A stretch of 13,982 nt of DNA, from contig JAOUJU010000018.1 in assembly GCA_029883045.1 (NCBI GenBank), positions 1 through 13,982 of the forward strand. Direction: 5' to 3'. Position 1 is the first letter of the stretch; the number at the start of each line of letters is the position of its first letter. Made by a program: the position numbers and the translations under genes. The DNA is from Rhodospirillaceae bacterium (GTDB lineage: Bacteria > Pseudomonadota > Alphaproteobacteria > Rhodospirillales > Magnetovibrionaceae). Below, piece by piece: positions 5,694 through 13,687 of the stretch. Below the pieces are notes generated by a model. It had not been told where the DNA came from, ran no database searches, and worked only from the letters and a program-made list of their open reading frames with translations.

Positions 5694-6434
5694 ATGTCAG
5701 TACTGACAATTGCTTATGCGGTTCTTTTTTACGCAGCGACTGCAATTTTGATTATCGGTCTTGTAGTAAAAATAAGATCGTACATCGTAACGCCGTCACC
5801 GCTAAAGATTCCGATAATGCCCGCACCGATGACCCGAACTGGTGTTGTTTTTCGCATGATGCGCGAAGTTACATTTTTTGAAAGCCTGTTCAAATCAAAC
5901 CGCTGGATTTGGATTTTAGCAGTACTGTTTCATGCTGGTCTGTTGCTAGCATTGGCGCGGCACATGCGTTACTTCATTGAACCTGCATGGGGCTGGGTTG
6001 TGTTTATTCAGCCGTTCGGCATTTACGGTGGCATGGCAATGGTAGCGGGCTTGCTTGGCCTGTGGGCAAGGCGTTTTTTGGTTGAGCGCGTTCGCTATAT
6101 TTCAAGCCCGTCAGACCACCTAATGCTGGCCCTCTTGGTGCTTATTGGTGCAACTGGTCTGGGTATGAAATTCGTAGCCCGCACCGATATCGTGCAAGTG
6201 AAAATATTTTTCTTAGGGTTGCTTAGGTTCGACCTACAGCCCCTGCCGGCAGACGGGCCATTGTTAATACATTTGGGTGCCGTTGCCACACTGATGATTG
6301 TGTTTCCGTTTAGCAAACTTCTGCATGTGCCTGGCGTGTTCTTTAGTCCGTCACGTACGCAGGTGGACGACGCTCGTGAAAAACGCCATTTGGCACCATG
6401 GGCGGCACACATGGATGCTGACCGCGAGGCCTAG
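5694..6434 (+). CDS. dsrM: DsrM, heme b membrane subunit of the DsrMKJOP complex
   Basis: NarI-like cytochrome b subunit, 246 residues with five likely transmembrane helices (about residues 5-27, 72-92, 105-126, 142-160 and 190-211). Candidate heme b ligands are H80, H90, H142, H193 and H211, all at or inside helices. In the complex it exchanges electrons between membrane quinone and the cytoplasmic DsrK. The short five-helix form is the one known from sulfur oxidizers; sulfate reducers usually have a longer one. GAGGG at 5679-5683 precedes the ATG by ten bases. It is the first gene after the dsrC terminator, and dsrK follows after 31 bases. Confidence 0.93.
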   Translation: MSVLTIAYAVLFYAATAILIIGLVVKIRSYIVTPSPLKIPIMPAPMTRTGVVFRMMREVTFFESLFKSNRWIWILAVLFHAGLLLALARHMRYFIEPAWGWVVFIQPFGIYGGMAMVAGLLGLWARRFLVERVRYISSPSDHLMLALLVLIGATGLGMKFVARTDIVQVKIFFLGLLRFDLQPLPADGPLLIHLGAVATLMIVFPFSKLLHVPGVFFSPSRTQVDDAREKRHLAPWAAHMDADREA

Positions 6435-6465
6435 GTTTTGAAGTTTTATTTTTAAGGATTTGTAA

Positions 6466-7968
6466 GTGGCAGACCAAACATTCCAGACCCCGGCGTTTCG
6501 TGAATTAAGGGATAATCCCAAAATTCAAGACGATGCAATGGCACATTCACAGCCGTTTATCGCCAAGCCCGAGCACAACGAACCACTTGGCTTTCCCGGT
6601 GAATTGGTTGATGACTGGGAAGAAAAAGCCGTTGCCAAGCTTGGTGATCTTTTAGAAAAAAATAAGGCACTCAGGGTATATCTGGACAGTTGCGTAAAAT
6701 GTGGTGCGTGCACCGATAAATGCCATTACTTCCTTGGTACTGGCGATCCTAAAAACATGCCAGTTGCGCGCCAAGATCTTTTGCGTTCGGTTTATCGCCG
6801 TCATTTCACCACTGCTGGAAAATTGTTCCCCAAATTAGTGGGCGCCAAAGAAATGAACAAAGAAATGCTGGATGACTGGTACAAATATTTTCACCAGTGC
6901 TCACAGTGTCGTCGTTGTTCGGTTTTCTGTCCTTACGGTATTGATACTGCCGAAATTTCCATGGCTGCGCGCGATATTATGGATCACATTGGTGTGGGCA
7001 CCAAGTACTCCAACGAAATTTTGGCCAAGGTTCATGTTATTGGCAACAACCTAGGCCTGCCCGGACCAGCGTTAATAGATACCATGGAAGGTCTTGAAGA
7101 AGACGTTGAAGATGAAACTGGCATTCCGGTTAAATATCCAGTCGACCAAGAAGGTGCTGATGTTTTGCTTATCACACCGTCTGCTGATTTTTTTGCCGAA
7201 CCCCATGTTGATGGCCTTATTGGTTATGGCAAAGTTTTCCATCAAGCTGGCATTAACTGGACGGTATCATCTTATGCGTCTGAGGCTGCAAACTTTGCCA
7301 TGTTCATCGGTTCGTACGAACAAATGCACAAGGTATCAAACCGTATTCGCAAGGCTGCCCTTGATTTAGGTGTAAAACGCATCGTCTTTGGTGAATGCGG
7401 TCATGCTTGGCGTGTAGCCTATTCGTTCCTTAATACCCTTGCGGGCCCGTGGGATTTCCTTGATCCCAAGTATCCGGTTCCCCAGCATATTTTAGAAGTA
7501 ACCCACGAATTGATTCAAAATGGCGGCATCAAGTTAGATGCATCAGCCAATGATGATAAGGTTCTTACCTTCCACGATAGCTGTAACGTGGCCCGCGCTA
7601 CCAGTATGGGCAACATGGAAGGCGGGCAGTTTATAATCCCGCGCGAAGTAATAAAAGCTTCGGTCAATAAATTTGTTGATATGGACCCGCAAACCACTTG
7701 TGAAAAAACATTCTGTTGCGGTGGCGGTGGAGGCCTGTTGACGGATGATCTAATGGAACTGCGCGTAAAAGGTGCCCTGCCCCGGATGGAGGCATTAAAA
7801 GATGTTATTGATAATCACGGCGTAACCCACATGGCCGCAATTTGCGCTATTTGCAAAAGCCAATTCACCAAGGTTATGCCGTACTACGGATTTAGTATGG
7901 ATATGATTGTAAGCGTGCATCAACTGGTAAGCGAAGCTATCCAGATGGGCGCAAAGGAAGATATATAA
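6466..7968 (+). CDS. dsrK: DsrK, HdrD-like iron-sulfur subunit of the DsrMKJOP complex
   Basis: Catalytic cytoplasmic subunit, 500 residues, related to heterodisulfide reductase HdrD, thought to act on the DsrC disulfide or trisulfide. The N-terminal part carries two [4Fe-4S] motifs, C76-x2-C79-x2-C82-x3-C86 and C145-x2-C148-x2-C151-x3-C155. The C-terminal part carries the CCG-type noncubane site, seen as C311 (ECGHAW), C373 (DSCN), C417-C418 in FCCGGGGG, and C460-x2-C463 (CAIC). The start is GTG at 6466, with AAGGA at 6454-6458 seven bases upstream; no other main operon gene here needs a non-ATG start. It is paired with dsrM, as in all DsrMK systems. Confidence 0.96.
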   Translation: MADQTFQTPAFRELRDNPKIQDDAMAHSQPFIAKPEHNEPLGFPGELVDDWEEKAVAKLGDLLEKNKALRVYLDSCVKCGACTDKCHYFLGTGDPKNMPVARQDLLRSVYRRHFTTAGKLFPKLVGAKEMNKEMLDDWYKYFHQCSQCRRCSVFCPYGIDTAEISMAARDIMDHIGVGTKYSNEILAKVHVIGNNLGLPGPALIDTMEGLEEDVEDETGIPVKYPVDQEGADVLLITPSADFFAEPHVDGLIGYGKVFHQAGINWTVSSYASEAANFAMFIGSYEQMHKVSNRIRKAALDLGVKRIVFGECGHAWRVAYSFLNTLAGPWDFLDPKYPVPQHILEVTHELIQNGGIKLDASANDDKVLTFHDSCNVARATSMGNMEGGQFIIPREVIKASVNKFVDMDPQTTCEKTFCCGGGGGLLTDDLMELRVKGALPRMEALKDVIDNHGVTHMAAICAICKSQFTKVMPYYGFSMDMIVSVHQLVSEAIQMGAKEDI

Positions 7969-8031
7969 CCAACCCCTTATGGTGCGGGCAACGACCCGTG
8001 TCTTTGTTGAAAGTTAGAAGGAAACAGTAAA

Positions 8032-9978
8032 ATGACAGCGGAAAAAGCATTAACTTGGCGTCGTTATGAAGATGGCGACAAAAAATGGGAAGATTTTCAG
8101 GAAGATATCTTTCAGGCTGGTTGGTCGCACAAATGCCCTACCTATGTGCACCGTACACCGCCGTGCCAGGGCTCTTGCCCTTCCGGTCATGATATTCGCG
8201 GCTGGCTAGCGATTGCACGCGGGCAAGACAAATCCCCGGTTGAGGGTCAGGTTTGGCAGGAATATGCGTTTGACCGCATGGCCGAAGCCAACCCGTTCCC
8301 GTCTGTCATGGGCCGTGTTTGCCCTGCACCGTGCCAAGATGGTTGCAACCGCAATGAAGTTGACGATTACGTAGGCATCAATGCGCTTGAACAGTATGTT
8401 GGCGATTGGGCGATTGAAAATAATCTGAAACTTAAAGGTCCAGAAAAAGAAACTGGTAAAAAAGTTGCCGTTATCGGTGGTGGACCTGGTGGTCTTTCGG
8501 CTGCATTTTATCTGCGCAAGAAAGGCCATGCCGTAACCGTTTTTGAACGCCACACCAAACTAGGTGGCATGATGGCATACGGTATCCCTGGTTATCGTGT
8601 ACCACGTGACGTTTTGGATGCTGAAATTCAGCGCATTCTTGATCTGGGTGTGGTTGCAAAAACCAACACCAAAATCGGAACCGATATTACGGTCGAACAA
8701 CTAGAGAAAGATTTCGATGCCATTTTCTGGGCAGTGGGCGCACAAAAAGGTCGCCCCCTTCCTGCTCCTGGTTTTGAAGGAACACCTAACTGCATTACTG
8801 GTGTTGACTTTTTGGATGCCTTTAACGAAGGCAAGCTGCAATACACCGCAAAGAAAGTTATTGTTGTTGGTGGTGGCGATACATCAATTGACGTTGCGTC
8901 AGTTGCACGCCGTCTTGGCCACGTTTCAACTAAATACGAACAAGCCAGAACCGAAGAAGTTGTTCTGGGGCACACCGCCCACGATGTTGGCAGTGCGCTG
9001 CAACGTGAAGGGGTTCAATCCGTTCTGACATCACTGTTCCCGGTTGACAAAATGATTGCCACCGAACGTGAGCGTGACGACGCCCTGCATGAAGGTGTTG
9101 ATATCAAGGGTGGTGTTATGCCTTTGGAAGTTTTGCTAGATGATAACGGACGTGCCCGTGGTCTTAAAATGTGCGAATGCACAATGGATGGCATGAGGCC
9201 AATCCCGACCGAAGGAACCGAGTTTGAAATCGAAGGTGACCTTATCGTTTCAGCCATTGGCCAGATGGGTGACCTAGCCGATGGTTTGGGCAAACTTGAT
9301 AGCGGCAATGGCTTCATGACCATTACCCCTGTTTATCAGGTAAAAGGCGAAGGCAATGAAAAGCATTTTGCTGGTGGCGATATTATCCGTCCACATCTTT
9401 TGACCACTGCTATCGGTCACGGCTCAATCGCTGCAGAAAGCATTGATCACATGTTGGCAGGCCATCCTGATGATCAACGCCCAAAGGTTGATGTTCATCA
9501 CTTTAACCTTCTTGGCGAACTACAGCAGCGCCACCTAGAACCAGCACCATATTCAAAAGAACCTGTTCGTGGCACATCTGAAGAAGCTTTTGCCATTCAT
9601 AACTATGAAGACCGCTCGGATAAACAAATCATCCCGCACGACGATTTGTTCCTTGGTCATTTCCAGTATGATGAACGTGGCGAACGTGTTGAAAAGCATA
9701 TCTCACCTGATGAGGTTGTAGGCAACTTTGAAACCCGCCTTCAGGGCTTTACCGAAGAACAAGCTGTGCACGAAGGCGAACGTTGCATGAGCTGCGGCAT
9801 GTGCTTTGAATGCGATAACTGCGTAATTTACTGCCCACAAGATGCGGTTTTCCGTGTTAAAAAGGATAAAACTGCGCTGGGTCGTTATGTCGACACGGAT
9901 TATGTTAAATGCATCGGCTGTCACGTTTGTTCTGATGTGTGCCCAACCGGTTACATTCAGATGGGGCTAGGTGAGTAA
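8032..9978 (+). CDS. dsrL: DsrL, NAD(P)-linked iron-sulfur flavoprotein acting with DsrAB
   Basis: A 648-residue GltD-like oxidoreductase that in sulfur oxidizers takes electrons from DsrAB and reduces NAD(P)+. The N-terminal Fe-S region holds C35, C45, C49, C97, C101 and C105. The FAD dinucleotide fold follows with VAVIGGGPGGLSAA (residues 145-158), and the NAD(P) fold with VIVVGGGDTSIDVA (276-289). A linker of about 90 residues (490-580) leads to a C-terminal ferredoxin domain with C585, C588, C591, C597, C601 and C627-x2-C-x2-C-x3-C637. AAGGA at 8018-8022 supports the ATG. Its presence argues for the oxidative direction, although DsrL variants also exist in some sulfite- or sulfur-reducing organisms. 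I could not assign the DsrL subtype. Confidence 0.95.
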   Translation: MTAEKALTWRRYEDGDKKWEDFQEDIFQAGWSHKCPTYVHRTPPCQGSCPSGHDIRGWLAIARGQDKSPVEGQVWQEYAFDRMAEANPFPSVMGRVCPAPCQDGCNRNEVDDYVGINALEQYVGDWAIENNLKLKGPEKETGKKVAVIGGGPGGLSAAFYLRKKGHAVTVFERHTKLGGMMAYGIPGYRVPRDVLDAEIQRILDLGVVAKTNTKIGTDITVEQLEKDFDAIFWAVGAQKGRPLPAPGFEGTPNCITGVDFLDAFNEGKLQYTAKKVIVVGGGDTSIDVASVARRLGHVSTKYEQARTEEVVLGHTAHDVGSALQREGVQSVLTSLFPVDKMIATERERDDALHEGVDIKGGVMPLEVLLDDNGRARGLKMCECTMDGMRPIPTEGTEFEIEGDLIVSAIGQMGDLADGLGKLDSGNGFMTITPVYQVKGEGNEKHFAGGDIIRPHLLTTAIGHGSIAAESIDHMLAGHPDDQRPKVDVHHFNLLGELQQRHLEPAPYSKEPVRGTSEEAFAIHNYEDRSDKQIIPHDDLFLGHFQYDERGERVEKHISPDEVVGNFETRLQGFTEEQAVHEGERCMSCGMCFECDNCVIYCPQDAVFRVKKDKTALGRYVDTDYVKCIGCHVCSDVCPTGYIQMGLGE

Positions 9979-10021
9979 TATTGCGTAAATAAGGAATATG
10001 TTTGTGAGGGGACTATCACCA

Positions 10022-10540
10022 ATGCGATTGCCAAATAATATTTTAGGCATAGCGTTCATAGCATTAACCCTGCTACTGGGTGCCGGGGGCGCGTATGCGG
10101 CCGAGGGCACAAATGGCATTGGCCCAAACCCGGCCAAGGCTGAAAAGGGCGAGCAATGCGTTGAGCCAGTTGATGATATGCGCCGCTATCACATGAACTA
10201 CCTAAAACATCAACGCGACGAAACACTACGCGAAGGCATTCGTGGAAAAAAATATAGCCTCAACGAATGCATTGATTGCCATGCGGCAAAATCACCTGAT
10301 GTTGCGGGTGGAAACATTCGCACCATCAAACCGTTTTGCGCTGAATGTCATCAGTTTGCTGCTGTGAAGATTGATTGTTTTGAATGCCATACCGGCATTG
10401 CCAGCCCAATCAAAAAGGGTAACAAGCCCCCCATGCCGTCAAAACATGGAAAAACCGATCAAGAAAAAGATGCTTTGGTATTTGGCATGCTTGAAAATTA
10501 CCTAAAATCAAAATCAGATGTGGGGGGCGTTGCGGAATGA
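10022..10540 (+). CDS. dsrJ: DsrJ, triheme cytochrome c of the DsrMKJOP complex
   Basis: Periplasmic or membrane-anchored cytochrome. With the ATG at 10022 it has 172 residues: a signal or anchor sequence (MRLPNNILG, hydrophobic stretch, ending near AYAAEG), then three CxxCH heme sites at C83-H87, C106-H110 and C119-H123. This start is chosen because GAGGGG (10006-10011) lies ten bases upstream. The in-frame ATG at 9998 is only two bases after its AAGGA, and GTG at 10004 is also possible. With this start, a lone cysteine falls at residue 46, which matches the number I recall for the unusual heme-ligating Cys46 of A. vinosum DsrJ. The stop overlaps the dsrO start (ATGA), so translation is coupled. 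Confidence 0.92.
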   Translation: MRLPNNILGIAFIALTLLLGAGGAYAAEGTNGIGPNPAKAEKGEQCVEPVDDMRRYHMNYLKHQRDETLREGIRGKKYSLNECIDCHAAKSPDVAGGNIRTIKPFCAECHQFAAVKIDCFECHTGIASPIKKGNKPPMPSKHGKTDQEKDALVFGMLENYLKSKSDVGGVAE

Positions 10541-11295
10541 ACAGCAATAACTTGCCACCCATTACTGAGGAAAAAATTGATATTGAACGCCGTCGCTTGC
10601 TGGCAAGCGGTGGTGCAATAGCCATAGCATCGGGTATTATGCTTTACGGTGGCGGTGCTGGCGCGCGTGAAAAAGGCCAACCCGCAACGTCTGCCCAACG
10701 CTGGGGGATGCTGATAGATACCACCGCTGATAAATCCATCTGGGATACCGTTGTTACAGCCTGTAAACGCGAACAAGGATGGGGTGGCGGAAATAATCCT
10801 GCAACAGACCCACAATGGGTACGCAAGGTTTCAATTAAAAATAAATCCACTGGTGCCGAAGCAACATTACCAGTTATGTGCCAGCATTGCGCTAATCCGC
10901 CGTGTGTTGATGTTTGCCCAACTGGTGCATCAATGCAACGTGCCGATGGAATTGTATTAGTAGACAAACACATATGCATTGGTTGTCGTTATTGCATGAT
11001 GGCGTGCCCCTACTCTGCCCGTTCGTTCGTCCACGAACCTGTGCACAACCAAAAGCCGCACATGCCGCGTGGCATGGGAACGGTTGAAAGTTGCACCATG
11101 TGCGTTCACCGGGTTGACAACAACCAACAGCCCGCTTGCGTAGAAGCGCTTGAAGCTAAGGGTTCAAAGGCAATAATTTTCGGTGACCTGAACGATCCTG
11201 ATAGTGAAATTTCCCGCGCAGTATCGGCGCACGTAACGCGGCGCATCCGCGAAGACCTTGGTGTTGAGCCAGGCGTGCATTACAAAGGGATATAA
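10537..11295 (+). CDS. dsrO: DsrO, periplasmic iron-sulfur subunit with three [4Fe-4S] sites
   Basis: A 252-residue NrfC/PsrB-like ferredoxin subunit. A Tat-type signal (IERRRLLASGG, residues 17-26, then a hydrophobic segment) sends it folded to the periplasm, where it joins DsrJ and DsrP. It has exactly 12 cysteines: C76; C115, C118, C123, C127; C147, C150, C153, C157; and C186, C189, C201. The usual four-cluster pattern would add three cysteines before C76 (positions 66, 69 and 72 are K, W and V) and a last one at 205 (here L). Those four would together bind one cluster, so a single complete cluster appears to be absent. The ATG overlaps the dsrJ stop by four bases, and dsrP starts three bases after its stop. 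Confidence 0.95.
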   Translation: MNSNNLPPITEEKIDIERRRLLASGGAIAIASGIMLYGGGAGAREKGQPATSAQRWGMLIDTTADKSIWDTVVTACKREQGWGGGNNPATDPQWVRKVSIKNKSTGAEATLPVMCQHCANPPCVDVCPTGASMQRADGIVLVDKHICIGCRYCMMACPYSARSFVHEPVHNQKPHMPRGMGTVESCTMCVHRVDNNQQPACVEALEAKGSKAIIFGDLNDPDSEISRAVSAHVTRRIREDLGVEPGVHYKGI

Positions 11296-11298
11296 CAA

Positions 11299-12531
11299 AT
11301 GGCCAGCATAGATAAAAACACATACAAGGAAGTTTCCGGTAATGGTGGGGACTATCTTTCCCTTATTGCTTGGCTTGGAGTTTTTGCCGTGGCCGGCATT
11401 GGGTCCGCATTTTATATGGAAACCCAGGGTCACGTTGTAACCGGCATGACCAACCAGATAGTTTGGGGTATGCCCCATGTATTTGCGGTGTTCCTTATCA
11501 TTGCTGCGTCAGGTGCGCTTAATGTTGCATCCATGTCGTCTGTGTTCGGTAAAAAAATCTACAAACCATTGGGTAGACTTAGCGCAATCATGGCCCTTTC
11601 CCTGCTTGCTGGTGGATTGCTGGTTTTAGTTCTTGACCTTGGTCGCCCGGACCGTCTTGACGTTGCTATGCTAAAGCAAAACTTTAAATCAATCTTTGCG
11701 TGGAACATCTATCTTTATTCAGGCTTCTTTGGTGTTGTTATTGTTTATCTATGGATGATGATGGAGCGACGCTTTAACAAATATTCCAAAATTGCCGGCA
11801 CCTTTGCCTTTGTCTGGCGCTTAGCATTAACGACTGGTACCGGGTCTATTTTTGGTTTTCTTATGGCACGCCCCGGTTACGATGCAGCCATCATGGCACC
11901 AATGTTTATTGCTATGTCATTTGCCTTTGGCCTTGCCATCAAGATTATATTTGTAACCTCTGCCTACCGTGCCACTGCCCGCCCGCTTGGCGATAAGTTG
12001 CTTTTCCAGATGCGTAATCTATTAGGTATATTTATTGCGGCCGCACTTTATTTTAATATTGCCCAGCACCTAACCAATCTTTATGCGCCTGAGCATATGG
12101 GTGTTGAAATGTTTATTCTGCTTGATGGCGGAATTTACACAATATTATTTTGGGTAGGGCAAATTTTGTTAGGCACTATCGTTCCGATGACGCTTTTATT
12201 TCATCCGGCAATCAACCGTTCGTGCCAAAGCATAAACGCTGCATCAATGTTAGTTATTATTGGTGGCATTATTCAGGTTTATATTATTATTGTTGGCGGT
12301 CAGGCCTATCCGATGGATATGTTCCCAGGGTTTGAGGTAACATCCACGTTCTTTGATGGTTCCATTCATTCCTACACACCATCATTGCCGGAAATAGTTT
12401 TAGGGCTAGGTGGGGTTGCTACCGCATTATTAATAATGATGCTGGCTGTGAAATACCTACCAATTTTACCAGCTAGCCTGTCGGATGCAGCTATTGGCCC
12501 AGCCAATATAACAACCGATGAGGATGCTTAA
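11299..12531 (+). CDS. dsrP: DsrP, NrfD/PsrC-type integral membrane subunit
   Basis: A 410-residue polytopic protein with about ten hydrophobic segments (roughly 20-40, 54-80, 94-113, 131-153, 166-189, 196-220, 237-258, 273-299, 312-334 and 364-388). The family signature LDLGRPDR (residues 112-119) lies after the third helix. It binds quinone and takes electrons from or gives them to DsrO/DsrJ on the periplasmic side. It has no visible heme or Fe-S motif, as expected. AAAGGGA (11284-11290), inside the end of dsrO, serves as ribosome-binding site. The C-terminal tail after ~395 is hydrophilic and acidic. Confidence 0.94.
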   Translation: MASIDKNTYKEVSGNGGDYLSLIAWLGVFAVAGIGSAFYMETQGHVVTGMTNQIVWGMPHVFAVFLIIAASGALNVASMSSVFGKKIYKPLGRLSAIMALSLLAGGLLVLVLDLGRPDRLDVAMLKQNFKSIFAWNIYLYSGFFGVVIVYLWMMMERRFNKYSKIAGTFAFVWRLALTTGTGSIFGFLMARPGYDAAIMAPMFIAMSFAFGLAIKIIFVTSAYRATARPLGDKLLFQMRNLLGIFIAAALYFNIAQHLTNLYAPEHMGVEMFILLDGGIYTILFWVGQILLGTIVPMTLLFHPAINRSCQSINAASMLVIIGGIIQVYIIIVGGQAYPMDMFPGFEVTSTFFDGSIHSYTPSLPEIVLGLGGVATALLIMMLAVKYLPILPASLSDAAIGPANITTDEDA

Positions 12532-12571
12532 AAAGCGTCACAATAAGCACTAATATAGGGTATTAATGGGG

Positions 12572-12594
12572 CCTGGGCTGTTATATTGCCCAGG
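12572..12594 (+). terminator. Hairpin after dsrP, weak or partial terminator
   Basis: CCTGGGC (12572-12578) pairs perfectly with GCCCAGG (12588-12594) around a nine-base AT-rich loop. The following bases are T-rich but interrupted (TTCTTCAGTTTTAT). This could terminate part of the transcription after the DsrMKJOP genes, or only protect the 3' end of their message. The next gene starts 32 bases after the hairpin, with no promoter that I can recognise. Confidence 0.45.
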
Positions 12595-12626
12595 TTCTTC
12601 AGTTTTATAGGAAAGCAGATAAAACC

Positions 12627-13637
12627 ATGAGCGTTGCCAAAGAACATCCGTTTGCCAAATTTGTGCGCATAATCGGACGCGGACCTAACCTTTCGCGCCC
12701 GCTAGACGAAGAAGAGATGCTTGAAGCCGCCACCATGATTATGAAGGGCGAGGTTGAACCGCTTCAACTTGGGGCCTTTCTTTGTATCTTGCGCGTACGT
12801 ACCGAGGTCCCCGGCGAGGGCGCCGGGTTTGTCCGTGCGGCGCGATCGTTTATCAAATTACCCAAAGATGCACCAAAAGTAGACGTCGACTGGGCATCAT
12901 ATTCGGGCAAGAAACGCCAATTACCATGGTTTTTGCTTTCGGCGCTCATGCTTAGCCAAAACGGAATTAAAATATGCATGCAGGGCACCGAGGGTCACAC
13001 CGAAGGAAGGATGTTTTCCCGCACTGCATTGGAACATCTTGGCATTCCCATTGCAGGGTCACTGGCACAAGCATCAGAGCAAATCAAATCCAGTAATTTT
13101 TCCTATTTGCCCCTAGCAAACCTTGTTCCGCAATTACAGGAAATAATTGAATTAAAACCAATTTTAGGGGTGCGTTCGCCGGTAAACACATTTGCCCGAA
13201 TGCTTAACCCGTTTAATGCGCCCAATGAAATGCAAACAGTTTTTCATCCTAATTATCAAGATGTCCACCGTGATACCGCTGAATTGTTAGGTCAAAAAAA
13301 CATGGCCGTATTTAAAGGCGAAGGCGGCGAAGCAGAACGGCGCCCACACAAACCAGTTGTGGTGCAAATGCTGCTTGACGGCAAACGCACCGAAGATTTA
13401 TGGCCGCCAATGCTAGATGATCACGATTACGAAAAAGACGAAAAAATGGATCTTTCGCATCTGGATGCAGTATGGAACGGAACACAAGAAAATGACTATG
13501 CCACAGGCGCCATTATTGGAACTGCGGCCATAGTTTTGCGTTTAATGGGGCGCGCGGATGAGCCAAATAGTGCTATTAAAATAGCTAGTGAAATGTGGGA
13601 AAACAGAAACAGGGATAAGCTACTTCTTGGCACCTAA
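12627..13637 (+). CDS. TrpD2/YbiB-like protein (anthranilate phosphoribosyltransferase fold)
   Basis: A 336-residue protein of the glycosyltransferase family 3/TrpD superfamily: a helical N-terminal domain (about 1-80), then the nucleoside-phosphorylase-like alpha/beta domain. At the place of the glycine-rich phosphoribosyl-pyrophosphate loop of TrpD (GTGGD) it has YSGKKRQLPWFLLSALML (residues 92-109). This resembles the corresponding YNGARKQ-type segment of E. coli YbiB/TrpD2 and not an active TrpD. YbiB is reported to bind nucleic acids without transferase activity, so tryptophan synthesis is unlikely. It sits between dsrP and dsrN on the same strand and so is presumably co-transcribed; a role in sulfur oxidation is only inferred. 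GGAAAG about 11 bases before the ATG is the probable ribosome-binding site. Confidence 0.8.
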   Translation: MSVAKEHPFAKFVRIIGRGPNLSRPLDEEEMLEAATMIMKGEVEPLQLGAFLCILRVRTEVPGEGAGFVRAARSFIKLPKDAPKVDVDWASYSGKKRQLPWFLLSALMLSQNGIKICMQGTEGHTEGRMFSRTALEHLGIPIAGSLAQASEQIKSSNFSYLPLANLVPQLQEIIELKPILGVRSPVNTFARMLNPFNAPNEMQTVFHPNYQDVHRDTAELLGQKNMAVFKGEGGEAERRPHKPVVVQMLLDGKRTEDLWPPMLDDHDYEKDEKMDLSHLDAVWNGTQENDYATGAIIGTAAIVLRLMGRADEPNSAIKIASEMWENRNRDKLLLGT

Positions 13638-13687
13638 TGGTTTAAGCCAACCCTGATTTTTTAACCGTTCAAAAGGCTTTGACGTTT

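Noticed and set aside
7984..7999. Short stem CGGG/CCCG between dsrK and dsrL
   Set aside because: Only four Watson-Crick pairs plus a G-U; too weak to call, although its GCGGGCAAC core resembles the dsrB-dsrE hairpin.
8206..8975. Long open frames on the opposite strand inside dsrL (and similar ones inside dsrA, dsrB and others)
   Set aside because: They are antisense shadows of strongly conserved genes, with no recognisable motifs or ribosome-binding sites.
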